From CAYUXU01 sp964489695 (GTDB lineage: Bacteria; Bacillota_I; Bacilli_A; Erysipelotrichales; Erysipelotrichaceae), in assembly GCA_964489695.1 (NCBI GenBank), contig CAZAZP010000002.1, forward strand, positions 1-64,000: a stretch of 64,000 bases of DNA, read 5' to 3'. Position numbers and translations under genes: made by a program. Positions 16,999 to 26,700 of this stretch are shown in pieces. The notes below the pieces were generated by a model. It was given only the letters and a program-made list of their open reading frames with translations. It was not told where the DNA came from and did not search any database. Numbering within the stretch: the stretch's first letter is position 1; each line of letters begins with the position of its first letter.

Positions 16999-17529
16999 AT
17001 GCTGAAAAAATTTCAACCGCAAATGTATATCCCCAACTATGCCGCTTTAAACCTTAGTCTTTTAAAACAGCAGGGGATTAAATTATTAATGGTTGATATT
17101 GATAATACCTTAGTGGCTCATCACCAACGACACCCCGATACGGCCGCAATAGAATTTCTTGATCAAATCAAGCAGGCTGGTTTCGAGGTAGTTTTAGTGT
17201 CCAATAATAATGCAGCGCGGGTTCAAGAATTTGTTAAAGAGTTAGCTGTCGCAGCTTACGCCCAAGCTAAAAAACCGCTAAAACAAGTTTATTTAAAAGT
17301 TATGCGTGATTATCACTTACAGCCAACTGAAATTGCTGCTGTAGGTGATCAATTATTAACGGATGTTTGGGGAGCTAATCGGGTGGGAGTGTTCGCAATC
17401 TTAACGACCCCACTTTTTAAACAAGATTTAATTTATACCAAATTCAATCGGTGGTTAGAAAACAAGGTGTTTCATTTACTAGCAAAAAAACAGCTCTTAA
17501 ACAGACAGGAGTATTATGACAATTTGTAA
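16999..17529 (+). CDS. yqeG: YqeG family HAD-type phosphatase
   Basis: A 176-residue HAD subfamily IIIA protein. Motif I is LLMVDIDNTLVAHH, motif II is LVSNNN, and the motif IV region is AAVGDQLLTDVWGANR, with the KKPLKQVYLKVM Lys segment between. It belongs to the YqeG/PGP1-like phosphatases, whose physiological substrate in bacteria is not settled. The GTG at 16993 overlaps the Shine-Dalgarno GGAG, so the ATG at 16999 is the start. It heads the yqeG-yqeH-yhbY-nadD order that is highly conserved in Bacilli and overlaps yqeH. Confidence 0.92.
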   Translation: MLKKFQPQMYIPNYAALNLSLLKQQGIKLLMVDIDNTLVAHHQRHPDTAAIEFLDQIKQAGFEVVLVSNNNAARVQEFVKELAVAAYAQAKKPLKQVYLKVMRDYHLQPTEIAAVGDQLLTDVWGANRVGVFAILTTPLFKQDLIYTKFNRWLENKVFHLLAKKQLLNRQEYYDNL

Positions 17530-18523
17530 AGGCTGTGGGATCTCCTTACAAACCAGTGATCCCCAAGCAGCTGGTTACGTGGGTGTGGCGGGAGGCGAGT
17601 ATTGTCAACGTTGCTACCGCTTACGCCATTATGGCCAAGTCCAGGTGGTTCCCACTGACTTTAATTATCAAACCTTAGCTAATGCCTTAATGAGCCAACC
17701 AACTTTATTAGTTTGGGTGGTCGATATTTTAGATTTAGAAAGTAGTTTAATTAGCGGTATTAACCGGATTTTTAACTATCAACCGTTATTATTAGTTATT
17801 ACAAAGCGTGATTTATTACCAACAGAGATTACTACTAGTAAACTTATCGCTTTTATAAAACAACGTTTAGCTGCAGCCGGAATAGTTATTACTGATTTGT
17901 TACTATTTGGCTTAAATCAACCGATTCAGCGCTTAACAGAGTTTATTGAAGCCTATCGAAACCAACAAGACGTTGCTTTTATCGGGCAGACTAATGCTGG
18001 TAAATCAACGTTAATTAATCGCTTAACCCAGGGCAATGAGTTAACTGTTGCCCGTTATCCTGGCACAACCCTAGAATTATTAAGTGTCGATTATCAGTCT
18101 TATCACTTATACGATAGCCCTGGTTTTAATCACCCTGGTAATTATTTATGGTATCTTAGTCCAGCCCAGATTAAACAAGCTGTTATTAATGCACCTTTGA
18201 AACCGCGCATCTATCAAGTTTATGAACCACAGCGTTTTCAGTTAGCTGATTTAGTGCGAATTGATTTTTCGCCCCAGACGCTTGGCAGTGTTGTCTTTTA
18301 TTTCGCTGAAACTTTAAAAATTCAACGGGGGAAACTAATTAACCCAGCCAAAGTGAAACCTGAACAACAAGCTTGGAAGAAAACAACTTTTAATTTATTA
18401 ACACCACCTTTTGATATTGTGATTAGCGGGTTAGGTTGGTTTAAAGTTGTTGGAGCAGTCTCGTCTTTAGCTATCTATACCCATCCCGCTGTCTTAGTTA
18501 CGATTAGGAGGTCAATGATATAA
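17516..18523 (+). CDS. yqeH: Ribosome biogenesis GTPase YqeH
   Basis: YqeH is a circularly permuted GTPase required for 30S subunit assembly. The 335-residue protein starts with a zinc finger (CKGCG and YCQRCYR). The G motifs come in permuted order: G4 (TKRDLLP, about residue 102), G1 P-loop (GQTNAGKSTLINRL, about 157) and G3 (YDSPGF, about 200). The C-terminal domain is the RNA-binding part. It overlaps yqeG by 14 bases and its stop overlaps the yhbY ATG by one base. Confidence 0.96.
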   Translation: MTICKGCGISLQTSDPQAAGYVGVAGGEYCQRCYRLRHYGQVQVVPTDFNYQTLANALMSQPTLLVWVVDILDLESSLISGINRIFNYQPLLLVITKRDLLPTEITTSKLIAFIKQRLAAAGIVITDLLLFGLNQPIQRLTEFIEAYRNQQDVAFIGQTNAGKSTLINRLTQGNELTVARYPGTTLELLSVDYQSYHLYDSPGFNHPGNYLWYLSPAQIKQAVINAPLKPRIYQVYEPQRFQLADLVRIDFSPQTLGSVVFYFAETLKIQRGKLINPAKVKPEQQAWKKTTFNLLTPPFDIVISGLGWFKVVGAVSSLAIYTHPAVLVTIRRSMI

Positions 18524-18813
18524 TGTTAACCAATCCACAAAAACGTTATTTAAAAGGTTTAGCCAATACTCAATCAGCTTGGTTTCAAATTGGAAAAGAG
18601 GGGATTAAACCAGCTCAATTAAATAGCATCTCGGATGCTTTATTGGCGCATGAATTAGTCAAAATTAAACTTTTAAAAAGTTGTGAGTTAGCTTTAAATG
18701 CGGCAGCAATTGAAGTTGCTCGTCAAACTCATAGTGAAATTGTCCAACTTATTGGTCGAACCATGATTTTATATCGCGCCAGTCCCGCGCGAAAAATTAG
18801 TTTACCTCGATGA
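18523..18813 (+). CDS. yhbY: YhbY family RNA-binding protein (CRM domain)
   Basis: A 96-residue single CRS1-YhbY domain: TNPQKRYLKGLAN at the start, then QIGKEGIKPAQLNSISDALLAHELVKIKLL and a late IGRTMILYR. The GxxG-like turn lies in GKEGI. These proteins bind pre-50S particles. Its position between yqeH and nadD matches Bacillus (yqeI), except that aroE is absent. It overlaps nadD by four bases. Confidence 0.93.
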   Translation: MLTNPQKRYLKGLANTQSAWFQIGKEGIKPAQLNSISDALLAHELVKIKLLKSCELALNAAAIEVARQTHSEIVQLIGRTMILYRASPARKISLPR

Positions 18814-19826
18814 AAAAGATTGGAATTTTAGGTGGTAGCTTTGATCCAGTCCACCAAGGGCATTTAGTGGTCGCGAAACAAGTTCGGCAACAATTAGGTT
18901 TAAATGAAATTTGGTTTATGCCAACTGCTCAAGCACCATTAAAAACCGATCATAGCGCTAGTTATGGTGATCGGGTTGCGATGCTTAAATTAGCGCTTAA
19001 GCCTTATCGTTATTTTAAGGTGTCGGAGTTAGAAGCAAAACTACCAGCTCCATCTTTTACTATTAACACGGTTAACGCATTACAAAAAAGTTATCCAGCC
19101 ACTGAATTTTATTGGATTATCGGCGATGATCAGGTTGAACAACTAGCTGGTTGGCACCAAATTGAACTTTTATTAACTATGATTAAATTTGTGGTGGTCA
19201 ATCGCTATCAAAGTTCTTTACCGAGTGAGTTTTTAACGGTCAGTATCCCAGCTCATCCTGCTTCCAGCACCACGATTCGCCATGGCGATTTTACTTACTT
19301 ACCAGCGAGCGTTAATCAATATATTAATGAGCGTGTTTTGTATTATGAAACAATTATTCAAAACTATCTAAGTCCGACCCGCTATCAACATTCTTTAGCA
19401 GTTGCTGAGTTTGCGGGAAAATTAGCAGTTCGTTATGGTGTTAGTGTTGAGCGGGCACGCTTGGCTGCTTTATTACATGATGTCGCCAAAGAACTCGACC
19501 CAGCTGAATTGAAGCGTTATATGATCTATTATTGCCCAGCTAAACTGGACCAAAGTCCGAAAACTTGGCATAGCTATGTTGGAGCCGTGCTAGCCAAGCA
19601 AGAATTTAATATCCGTGATACCGCCATCTTACAAGCGATTAAACACCATACCGATGGTGCATCTAGTCAATTATTAAGTGAAATAATCTATTGTGCGGAT
19701 AAAGTGGAATCTACCCGTCCTTATCCAGTTTCAAAGTTACAAGAGTTATGTTTAGCTGATATCAAAGCAGCTAAACAAATTATCCAAGCGTTAGCTTTCG
19801 CAAAAATTAAGGAGAATAGTGAGTGA
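18810..19826 (+). CDS. nadD: Fusion of nicotinate-nucleotide adenylyltransferase (NadD) with a YqeK-type HD hydrolase
   Basis: Residues 1 to about 180 are NadD: the nucleotidyltransferase signature GGSFDPVHQGHL, WFMPTAQAPLK, the FYWIIGDDQ region and SSTTIR. It makes deamido-NAD from nicotinate mononucleotide. Residues about 188-338 form an HD domain (RYQHSLAVAEFAG, LLHDVAKEL, HSYVGAVLA, IKHHTDG) like YqeK, reported to hydrolyse diadenosine tetraphosphate. In Bacillus these are two adjacent genes; here there is one frame without a stop. Similar fusions are known in mollicutes. It starts within the yhbY stop and ends over the rsfS start. Confidence 0.95.
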   Translation: MKKIGILGGSFDPVHQGHLVVAKQVRQQLGLNEIWFMPTAQAPLKTDHSASYGDRVAMLKLALKPYRYFKVSELEAKLPAPSFTINTVNALQKSYPATEFYWIIGDDQVEQLAGWHQIELLLTMIKFVVVNRYQSSLPSEFLTVSIPAHPASSTTIRHGDFTYLPASVNQYINERVLYYETIIQNYLSPTRYQHSLAVAEFAGKLAVRYGVSVERARLAALLHDVAKELDPAELKRYMIYYCPAKLDQSPKTWHSYVGAVLAKQEFNIRDTAILQAIKHHTDGASSQLLSEIIYCADKVESTRPYPVSKLQELCLADIKAAKQIIQALAFAKIKENSE

Positions 19827-20173
19827 ATGAATTAAAAGATAAAATTAGTGAGGTCTTATTAGCTAAACAAGCCCATGATTTAGTCATCATCGACTTTCAA
19901 GGTCAAAGTAGTCTCTTAGATTATTTTTTAATCTGTTCAGCTGGTAATTTACGCCAAATGGAGGCATTAAGTGACGCCGTAGCTCAATACTGTCGTAAAC
20001 AGAATATTCCGATTAAATCGATTCAAGGCCAAGCGGTTCAAGGTTGGATTTTAATTGACTTAAAAGATATTGTTATCCATATTTTTGATCAAGCTACGCG
20101 TGAGCTTTATCAATTAGAAAAGCTTTGGTCTACTATGAAAGTTGAGCGTTTCGATGTATCAGATACTCGCTGA
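19823..20173 (+). CDS. rsfS: Ribosomal silencing factor RsfS
   Basis: RsfS binds protein L14 on the 50S subunit and stops subunit joining when nutrients are short. The 116-residue protein has the family features DLVIIDFQGQSSLLDYFLICSAGN and GWILIDLKDIVIHIFDQATRELYQLEKLW. The start is GTG, overlapping the nadD stop, with AAGGAGA seven bases upstream; no ATG fits this frame. The position after nadD-yqeK is canonical. Confidence 0.95.
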   Translation: MNELKDKISEVLLAKQAHDLVIIDFQGQSSLLDYFLICSAGNLRQMEALSDAVAQYCRKQNIPIKSIQGQAVQGWILIDLKDIVIHIFDQATRELYQLEKLWSTMKVERFDVSDTR

Positions 20174-20849
20174 TTATTATGATGCTTTAGTTGCTGATCC
20201 AGTGGCGATTGCTTTATGGGTAGACTTTGTTCAAACGCATGGTTATTTACAAGATGTGTTAGAAGTGGCTTGTGGAACAGGTGAAATAAGTCTCAGCTTA
20301 GCGGAAGCGGGCTATGATGTTTTAGCGACGGATTTAAGCTTAGCCATGTTAGCAAGAGCCCAACAAAAATCTGGAGCGGAAAAAGTCACTTTTCAAGCAA
20401 TGAATTTACTGAAATTTGAGCTAACCAAGTCATATCACAATATTATTTGTTTTTGTGATAGCTTAAACTATTTAACAGATTTAGCTGATTTAAAGACATT
20501 TTTTCAGGCCAGCTATCAAAGTTTACTACCAGCTGGCGTTTTAATGTTTGATATCCTCGCAATTGATCGCTTAGCCGAATTTCAAGATCCTTTTATTGAA
20601 GAAGGTCAAGTTTTAGCGACGGATTATCAATGGGTGATTTCCACGGATGAACAACAATTAGTGCATCAATTTACATTTTGGACCGCTGAAGGAGTAAAAC
20701 AAGAAGTTCATGTCCAAACAATTTTCGCTCCCCTAGCTGTCAAAGCTTTATTAGAGGAACTAGGCTTTGAAGTAACGCTCTGGACAGATTTTATCAATCC
20801 TGGGATTCAAGCTGGTGAACGCTATTGTTTCGTAGCGAAAAAGAGGTAA
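20154..20849 (+). CDS. SAM-dependent class I methyltransferase, YqeM-like
   Basis: A 231-residue Rossmann-fold methyltransferase. Motif I is VLEVACGTGEISLSLAEAG (about 38-56), followed by LATDLSLAML and CFCDSLNYL. It is the positional counterpart of B. subtilis yqeM, directly after rsfS. The substrate is unknown. The ATG at 20154 gives the usual MYxxxADYYDAL beginning and lies inside the end of rsfS; an in-frame TTG at 20142 is less likely. The next gene recycles S-adenosylhomocysteine, which may be relevant to methyltransferases generally. Confidence 0.87.
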   Translation: MYQILADYYDALVADPVAIALWVDFVQTHGYLQDVLEVACGTGEISLSLAEAGYDVLATDLSLAMLARAQQKSGAEKVTFQAMNLLKFELTKSYHNIICFCDSLNYLTDLADLKTFFQASYQSLLPAGVLMFDILAIDRLAEFQDPFIEEGQVLATDYQWVISTDEQQLVHQFTFWTAEGVKQEVHVQTIFAPLAVKALLEELGFEVTLWTDFINPGIQAGERYCFVAKKR

Positions 20850-20850
20850 G

Positions 20851-21546
20851 ATGATTGGAATTATAACAGCGTTAGACCAAGAACAAGCAGCGGTTTTAAC
20901 GAAACTTAATCAAGTAACCACCAAGAAGTTACAACAACTAACTTTTTATCAAGGATATTTGGCCCAAATTCCGGTAGTATTAGTTAAATCAGGAGTGGGT
21001 AAAGTATTAGCAAGTATTGTAACAACGATAATGCTAGAAAATTTCCCAATTAAGCTACTGGTCAATCTGGGTGTAGCTGGTGGTTTAACTGCTAATTTAA
21101 ACATCGGTGATATTATCATTGGTGAGCGCGTGGCTCAAGCAGATTTTGATTTAAGGGTCTTTGGTTATCCCCAAAGCTTCAATGAACCGCGACTTAGCTA
21201 CCAATTAGAACCTACAATCACTGCAGGTTTAAAAGCCAGTTTCGCCACAAATAAGCAAGTGATCTTTGGCGATTTAGTTAGTTCTGATCAATTCATTAGT
21301 CGAAAAGACCAAGTCATTCAACTGAAAAAAAATTTCCCCTCAGCGTTAGCTGCTGACATGGAAGCAGCAGCCATTGCCATGGCGGCGAAATTTTATCAGC
21401 TTGATTGTTTAATTATTCGGAGTATTAGCGATCTCGCAGGTAGCCCACAAAATGAAATAACTTTTAGCCAATTTGTTAGTTCAGCTAGTTTAAAAGCGGC
21501 TGATTTATTAGTTGAAATCAGTCAAGTTCTAGTTAATCTTCTCTAA
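20851..21546 (+). CDS. mtnN: 5'-methylthioadenosine/S-adenosylhomocysteine nucleosidase
   Basis: This enzyme splits SAH and methylthioadenosine, removing inhibitors of SAM-dependent enzymes. At 231 residues it is full length and has MIGIITALDQEQAAV, SGVGKVLAS, NLGVAGGL, the SSDQFI segment, ADMEAAAIA and IRSISDLAGS, which carry the expected catalytic Glu and Asp. It begins one base after the methyltransferase stop with an AGAGG site. The 3' end overlaps the convergent thioredoxin-like gene by 14 bases and no terminator is visible. Confidence 0.95.
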   Translation: MIGIITALDQEQAAVLTKLNQVTTKKLQQLTFYQGYLAQIPVVLVKSGVGKVLASIVTTIMLENFPIKLLVNLGVAGGLTANLNIGDIIIGERVAQADFDLRVFGYPQSFNEPRLSYQLEPTITAGLKASFATNKQVIFGDLVSSDQFISRKDQVIQLKKNFPSALAADMEAAAIAMAAKFYQLDCLIIRSISDLAGSPQNEITFSQFVSSASLKAADLLVEISQVLVNLL

Positions 21547-22042
21547 AGATAACTACTTCTGGCCAAAGATTATTGTCAGCCAACCATTTTTTTAAATCAT
21601 TTTGGTCATAAGGTGCCGCGCTTAACCATTCTAATTTGCTAGTAACACTAGCATTTTTATTAGCGACAGTAATACTAATAAACGCTGGGAAACCATTAAT
21701 GGACCATTGTTTTTTAAGCATAGAACTACTAATCGAAGGATCAGGTAGTTTGATTACTTCCAAAGTAGGAAAGGGATTTTGTTTTAATTCCGCAGCTAAC
21801 GGACTGATAATATGTTCTAAAACATATTGGCTTTCTAAATCGTCCGCCATTAACCAAACATAGTAAGTTCCATTGTCGCGTTTTTCAAAATCTTTTAATG
21901 TTGTTTCAGTGGCTTCTAACATGTTAAACGTGGCTGGTGTAATCTTTGGGGCAGTTTTTGGTTCGAACTTTTTATATAAAGCAAAGCTACTAATAGCTAT
22001 CAGTAATACAATTAAAGCAATTCTTTTAATTTTTTTTGACAT
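21533..22042 (-). CDS. Membrane-anchored thioredoxin-fold-like protein without cysteines
   Basis: A 169-residue protein with an N-terminal anchor (KKIKRIALIVLLIAISSFAL) and an extracellular domain. The order beta strand (YYVWLMADDLES), helix (VLEHIISPLAAELK), strand (LEVIKL), and INGFPAFISI with a cis-Pro-like position resembles thioredoxin-like proteins. It has no cysteine at all, so it cannot be a redox enzyme. The fold call is by eye and moderate. It is transcribed alone, convergent with mtnN and divergent from ypmB. Confidence 0.5.
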   Translation of the reverse strand: MSKKIKRIALIVLLIAISSFALYKKFEPKTAPKITPATFNMLEATETTLKDFEKRDNGTYYVWLMADDLESQYVLEHIISPLAAELKQNPFPTLEVIKLPDPSISSSMLKKQWSINGFPAFISITVANKNASVTSKLEWLSAAPYDQNDLKKWLADNNLWPEVVIFRED

Positions 22043-22097
22043 AGATTATTCCTCTCTTTAAAACATTAACACTTCTATCCTAAAGATGCAATCTGCT

Positions 22098-22127
22098 TTG
22101 TTTGGTGATTAGGTTCTATGTTATAAT
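22098..22127 (+). promoter_or_regulatory. Promoter of ypmB-dnaD-nth
   Basis: TTGTTT (22098-22103), an 18-base spacer and an extended -10 (TG at 22119, TATAAT at 22122-22127), 23 bases before the ypmB start. Confidence 0.65.
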
Positions 22128-22150
22128 TTGCCTAAGAGAAAGAGGTCAAA

Positions 22151-22630
22151 ATGCGACAGAGTTTTAAATTTCCCTGGTTAAATCTATTTTGTATTAGCTT
22201 AGTGATATTTTTAATAATCTTTAATCTTAATTCCTTTATCACGGGACCAACTAATATTTATGCGGCCCAAGATCGGGAAGTGTTAAATAATATGTTAGAT
22301 AAAAACATGTTTATTTATGGTGAATTAATTGCCCGCTATAGTTATGATCAAGTTTATTATGTGGCTAAAATTGCGGTAGAATTAGCAGATGAACTCGTTT
22401 GGTTTGATGTCAATGGCAGTATTTTGTTTACAACGACTTGGGACTCTTATCAACCAACGGCAGTTTTAGCTTTAGCTAATGCAAGTTTTAATTTAAGTGA
22501 AGCGCGTGTTTCTTTAGGAATGTACCGACAACGACCAGTGTATATCATCTCTAGTCCAACGTTAGAATTGCGGTATGACTATGTTAGTAAAAAATTATTA
22601 TCTAGTTATCAAAAGGCGGTGAGTTTATGA
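22151..22630 (+). CDS. YpmB/TseB-like cell-wall elongation regulator
   Basis: A 159-residue protein with one membrane segment near residues 12-30 and an extracytoplasmic alpha/beta domain (AQDREVLNNMLDK, YYVAKIAV, ELVWFDVNGSIL, RPVYIISS). The make-up and location fit B. subtilis YpmB (TseB), which carries DUF5590/PepSY-like modules and affects PBP2A. In Bacillus ypmB also lies upstream of dnaD-nth-ponA-recU, and those four genes follow here in rearranged orientation. Sequence similarity is not strong by eye, so synteny carries much of this call. Confidence 0.7.
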   Translation: MRQSFKFPWLNLFCISLVIFLIIFNLNSFITGPTNIYAAQDREVLNNMLDKNMFIYGELIARYSYDQVYYVAKIAVELADELVWFDVNGSILFTTTWDSYQPTAVLALANASFNLSEARVSLGMYRQRPVYIISSPTLELRYDYVSKKLLSSYQKAVSL

Positions 22631-23133
22631 GTAATTGGTGGGAAGCACCCCATATTAATCGAACTTATTGGTTATTAGAACAATTACGTCAGCTAAATTT
22701 GACGAGTAATGAAGCAATTGTTTTACTCATGATTGATTATTTATCAACGACTCATCAAGCGCTTGATCCTCAAATATTAAGTCAAAAATGTAATTTATCT
22801 TTAATTGAAATTGATCAGATTATCACCGATTTAGGAGTCAAAGGGTATTTAAAACTTAAGATTAAAGATAATCAAGTAACCTTTGATTATGCTAATTTAT
22901 TTAATCCGACTCCCGTTGATCAACTACAACTTAAAGAAATATTTTTATTAATCGAAGAAGAATTTGGTCGGCCTTTAACTCAACCTGAGATGGTTCAATT
23001 AAATCATTGGATTAAAAATTACACTAGATTTCAAATAATTGATGCCTTACGCTATGCATCGGTCACGAAGAAACTAAGTTTTAATTACATTAATCGAATT
23101 TTGGAGAATCAGAAACTTGAAACCCATGACTAG
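22627..23133 (+). CDS. dnaD: DnaD-like replication initiation protein
   Basis: DnaD helps load the replicative helicase at oriC and at restart sites in Firmicutes. The 168-residue protein has an N-terminal winged helix (NLTSNEAIVLLMIDYL, SQKCNLSLIEIDQIITDLGVKGYLKL) and a C-terminal DnaD/DnaB_2 domain (FLLIEEEFGRPLTQPEM, IIDALRYASVTKKLSFNYINRIL). It is shorter than B. subtilis DnaD (232), mainly by lacking the C-terminal tail that contributes to DNA binding. It overlaps ypmB by four bases and nth by 17. Confidence 0.9.
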   Translation: MSNWWEAPHINRTYWLLEQLRQLNLTSNEAIVLLMIDYLSTTHQALDPQILSQKCNLSLIEIDQIITDLGVKGYLKLKIKDNQVTFDYANLFNPTPVDQLQLKEIFLLIEEEFGRPLTQPEMVQLNHWIKNYTRFQIIDALRYASVTKKLSFNYINRILENQKLETHD

Positions 23134-23743
23134 TGATGAGATTTTAGATGAGTTAATCAAGCTTTTTCCGCAAGCTCATTGTGAGCTTAATTATCGAAGT
23201 CTCTATGAACTGACCGTCGCTGTTATTTTATCTGCTCAAACTACTGACGTTGCGGTTAATCAAGTTACACCAGCTTTATTTCAAGCTTATCCATCCTTTT
23301 TTGCTTTAGCTGAAGTAGCGGTTGAACAGGTCGAGGTTTTAATAAACTCTTTAGGCTTATTTCGTAATAAAGCCCGTAATTTAGTCCAATTAGCCAGAGT
23401 AGTTGAAGCGAGTTGGCAAGGCACGTTACCGCCAGTAAAAGCTGAGTTAATTAAATTACCCGGGATTGGGCCTAAAAGCGCCAATGTTATTTTATCGGAG
23501 TATTTTAAAATCCCAGCTATTGCTGTAGATACTCATGTCTTTCGGGTCGCCAAGCGTTTGAGATTAGCCACTGCTAGCGCGAACGTCGCTGAAGTTGAAC
23601 AACAATTGAATCAAGCGATAAAAAAAGAGCGTTGGAATCACGCTCATCATTTATTTATCTTTTTTGGTCGCTACCAATGTTTCGCGCGTAACCCAGCTTG
23701 TACTGGCTGTCCGTTCCGCGGTTTTTGTGCGTATTGGCAATAA
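23117..23743 (+). CDS. nth: Endonuclease III (DNA glycosylase/AP lyase)
   Basis: Nth removes oxidised pyrimidines and cuts at abasic sites. The 208-residue protein has LYELTVAVILSAQTTDVAVN, the helix-hairpin-helix LPGIGPKSANVIL with the catalytic Lys, the catalytic Asp in AVDTHVFRV, and a [4Fe-4S] cluster near the C-terminus with C-x6-C-x2-C-x5-C spacing. The TTG at 23117 has GGAG ten bases upstream, while the ATG at 23126 is nearly 20 bases from it, so I list the TTG; the ATG remains possible. It ends one base from the convergent PBP1 gene. Confidence 0.94.
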   Translation: MKPMTSDEILDELIKLFPQAHCELNYRSLYELTVAVILSAQTTDVAVNQVTPALFQAYPSFFALAEVAVEQVEVLINSLGLFRNKARNLVQLARVVEASWQGTLPPVKAELIKLPGIGPKSANVILSEYFKIPAIAVDTHVFRVAKRLRLATASANVAEVEQQLNQAIKKERWNHAHHLFIFFGRYQCFARNPACTGCPFRGFCAYWQ

Positions 23744-23744
23744 C

Positions 23745-26700
23745 TTAAGAGACTTTGAAAGTTTGTAAACTCGAAAGATTAACTAAGTCACCTGGTGCAT
23801 AGCTGTTACCAGCAATAATATATTCCGTAACTGGATCAGAATTACTTAAGGTATCTGAAGTAACAGTTGCTCCAAGGTTATTACCCCAAGTGACCACTTC
23901 AGAGAAACTTTTATCTTGGGGTAAACCAATTTGCCAGTCTACATTACGTCGAACCTTTGTGGTCAAATTTAGTTGACTCAAATAAATCTCCATATTGTTA
24001 ATTTTTAAAGAACCGCGGTAAGCTCCCACAATGGTATTAATTGTGTTGATAGTTGGGGCAGGCATATTCTCATAAGACCAGTTGCTTAAACTATAAGTAG
24101 TGATAAAATCATCGACTTGTGTTTTAGAAGTAAAATTAGGAATATGGATTGTTTCATCAGTAATCGTAATGGTTCGACATATTTCTTCACCTTTCTTTTC
24201 ACCTGTCAGATAACCATAATAACCGCAGACTTTCAGCGTCACGCCTGGGGTTGCATTAATAACGACGTTGCCGGCTGGTTCAGTAAAGTTTAAAACTTGT
24301 AATAATTGATCACTATCGTCATAGATTGCGATTTTATAACCAATTCCACCATAGAGCCAGCTCGGTAAAAAGAGGTGATTACCGGTAGTTCTAACAGCTA
24401 CTTTACCATTTGATTGGGTCAGAATTAAATCATAGGTTGGATCTAGGCCGATCTTACCAGGATAAGGTTCAAAGTTGAAAGCTAAGTTTTGGGTCGTGGG
24501 GGTAGTAGCGTTAACCAAAACATTAAATTCTTTTAATGGTTCAATTATGGTATTATCAACTAATGAAGTTAAAGTAGCGAATTCCTTTTTAATTAAGCCC
24601 ACTGCCACATACTTTGGATCCATTCCAGCGACTGGAGCAGCGTAAGGGTAAGTGCCAAGAATATGGGTAATACTAGTAATACCACTAGGACGTTTTAAGT
24701 CGGTAGCTTTTGGTTGTCCTTTTTCTAATGCATCCAAAATTACGCGTGCCATTTTTCCCGTAATGTTCATTCTTTGGTATTCTTCTTTTAAATAAGTACC
24801 TTCACCTTTAACTGGTTTGTCAAAGCCAATCCAAATACCGAAAGTATATTGACTATTAGCAATTACCATCCATTTTTCTTTTGCAGCACCGACTGGAATA
24901 CCATAAGGTTTACCCGATTCACCGTAGTCAGAAGTACCAGTTTTTCCAAAAATTGGGTGATTACGTTTTAGTAGTTCCATATAGCGGCCAATCGAATTAT
25001 TGACCGCTTCTAAGGTTAAGCGGGAAACTAGATAAGCAGCTTCAGGTGAGATGACTTGAGTTTTTGAGAAACTAGCTTCATAAGATTCATTACCTTCGAT
25101 ATCAATGCGATCAATGATGTGGGGTTTAGTATAAGCACCACCACTATATAACACTGAATGGGCAGCGGTCATTTCTAAAGGTGAAACCATGAAATTAGAA
25201 CCACCAATCGCATATTGAGCATTATAATTAGCCACGCTTGAATCTCTGAAACCAAGACTAGTTAAGTATTCGCGAATCTTTTTCGTACCAAGTTTATTTT
25301 GAACTTCGACTAAAGTTAAATAGGCGGGTAAGTTATAGGATTGAGCTACTGCTCGCATTAAAGTAACATCACCCCGATAATTACCATCCGCATTTCTAAT
25401 CACAATATTAGTGCCAGTATAAAAAGCAGGGCGGTCTTCAATTACGTGGGAAGTTGACCAACCTAAATAATCAAACGCTAAGGCATAACTTAAAACAGGT
25501 TTAATTGATGAACCGGGTTGGAAGTTTGATTCAGTGGCTCGATTATAACCGAGCATGGCGGTCTTACGACCTCCACCGATACCCACAATTCGACCAGTAT
25601 TATTTTCAATCGCAGTTACAGCTGATTCTAAAAGCTTGTGGGGATAAACAACGTTAGTCTTTCCTTGTTCCATGTCTTCAATGGTGTCTTGCACGTCTTT
25701 TCGGACACTGGTATAAATATGCATGGTGGAATTAAAGGGGTCATAGCCTAGACTTTTGGCTTCAGCAATCACCGTATTAACGACAGTAATATATTGACCT
25801 TTGGTAAAAATGCCAATCGCATCAGGATCAACTAATAAGTCTTCTAGTTCAACCTTTAAAGCTAATTTATATTCTTGATCAGAGATATAACCATGATAAT
25901 GCATTTGGTAAAGGACATCAGTGGTTCGTTTTTTAGCTTTCGCTAAGTTGGCCCAAGGGTTATAAGCACTTGGGGCATTAATAACGCCGGCTAAAAAGGC
26001 TGCTTCAACTAAAGATAAATCACTGGCTGGTTTATTAAAGAAATAAAGGGCAGCGTTTTGAATTCCACGCGTTGATCCAGCCCCAAAATAAATCTTGTTT
26101 AGATAATTTTCCATGATTTGTTGTTTAGAAATTAATTTTTCTAAATCAATCGCCATACCAATTTCTAAAATCTTCGCATTGATTTTTCGGATGTTCATTT
26201 TGAGTCGTTCCACTTTAGCGGTAAACGAGCCCGGGGTGGCACCATCAGACTTGAGATATTCGTTATAAGGGCCATAGATCATTTCAGAAAAGAATGAATC
26301 ATAAGCGTTATCGACTAATTGCATCGAGAAAGTTGAAGCACCTTCGCCTAAGTCACCGCGCCGTAAGTTATTTAAAAAGGCCCGCGTAAAGCGTGGTAAG
26401 TCAAAACCGTTATGGGAGAAGAAGCGTGCATCTTCAATCGCTAAAAAAGCATCAACGACGTCATGACCTAAATCATCAAAGGTGATATTTTCTCGTTCAA
26501 AGGCGGCTAAGCTAGCCATAAAGGTTCCATCTTCAAAAAATATCTTGGTACCTTCTTTACTTGAGATTTTTTCTAGTTCTAAGGTTGGGGCTTGTTGCAT
26601 GACAGCGCGAATGTATAAAAATCCGCTAGCTGTTGCGACTAAAGCACCAATAATTAAAACTAAGACTACAGTACTAAGTTTTTGAGCAAGCGTTTTGTTC

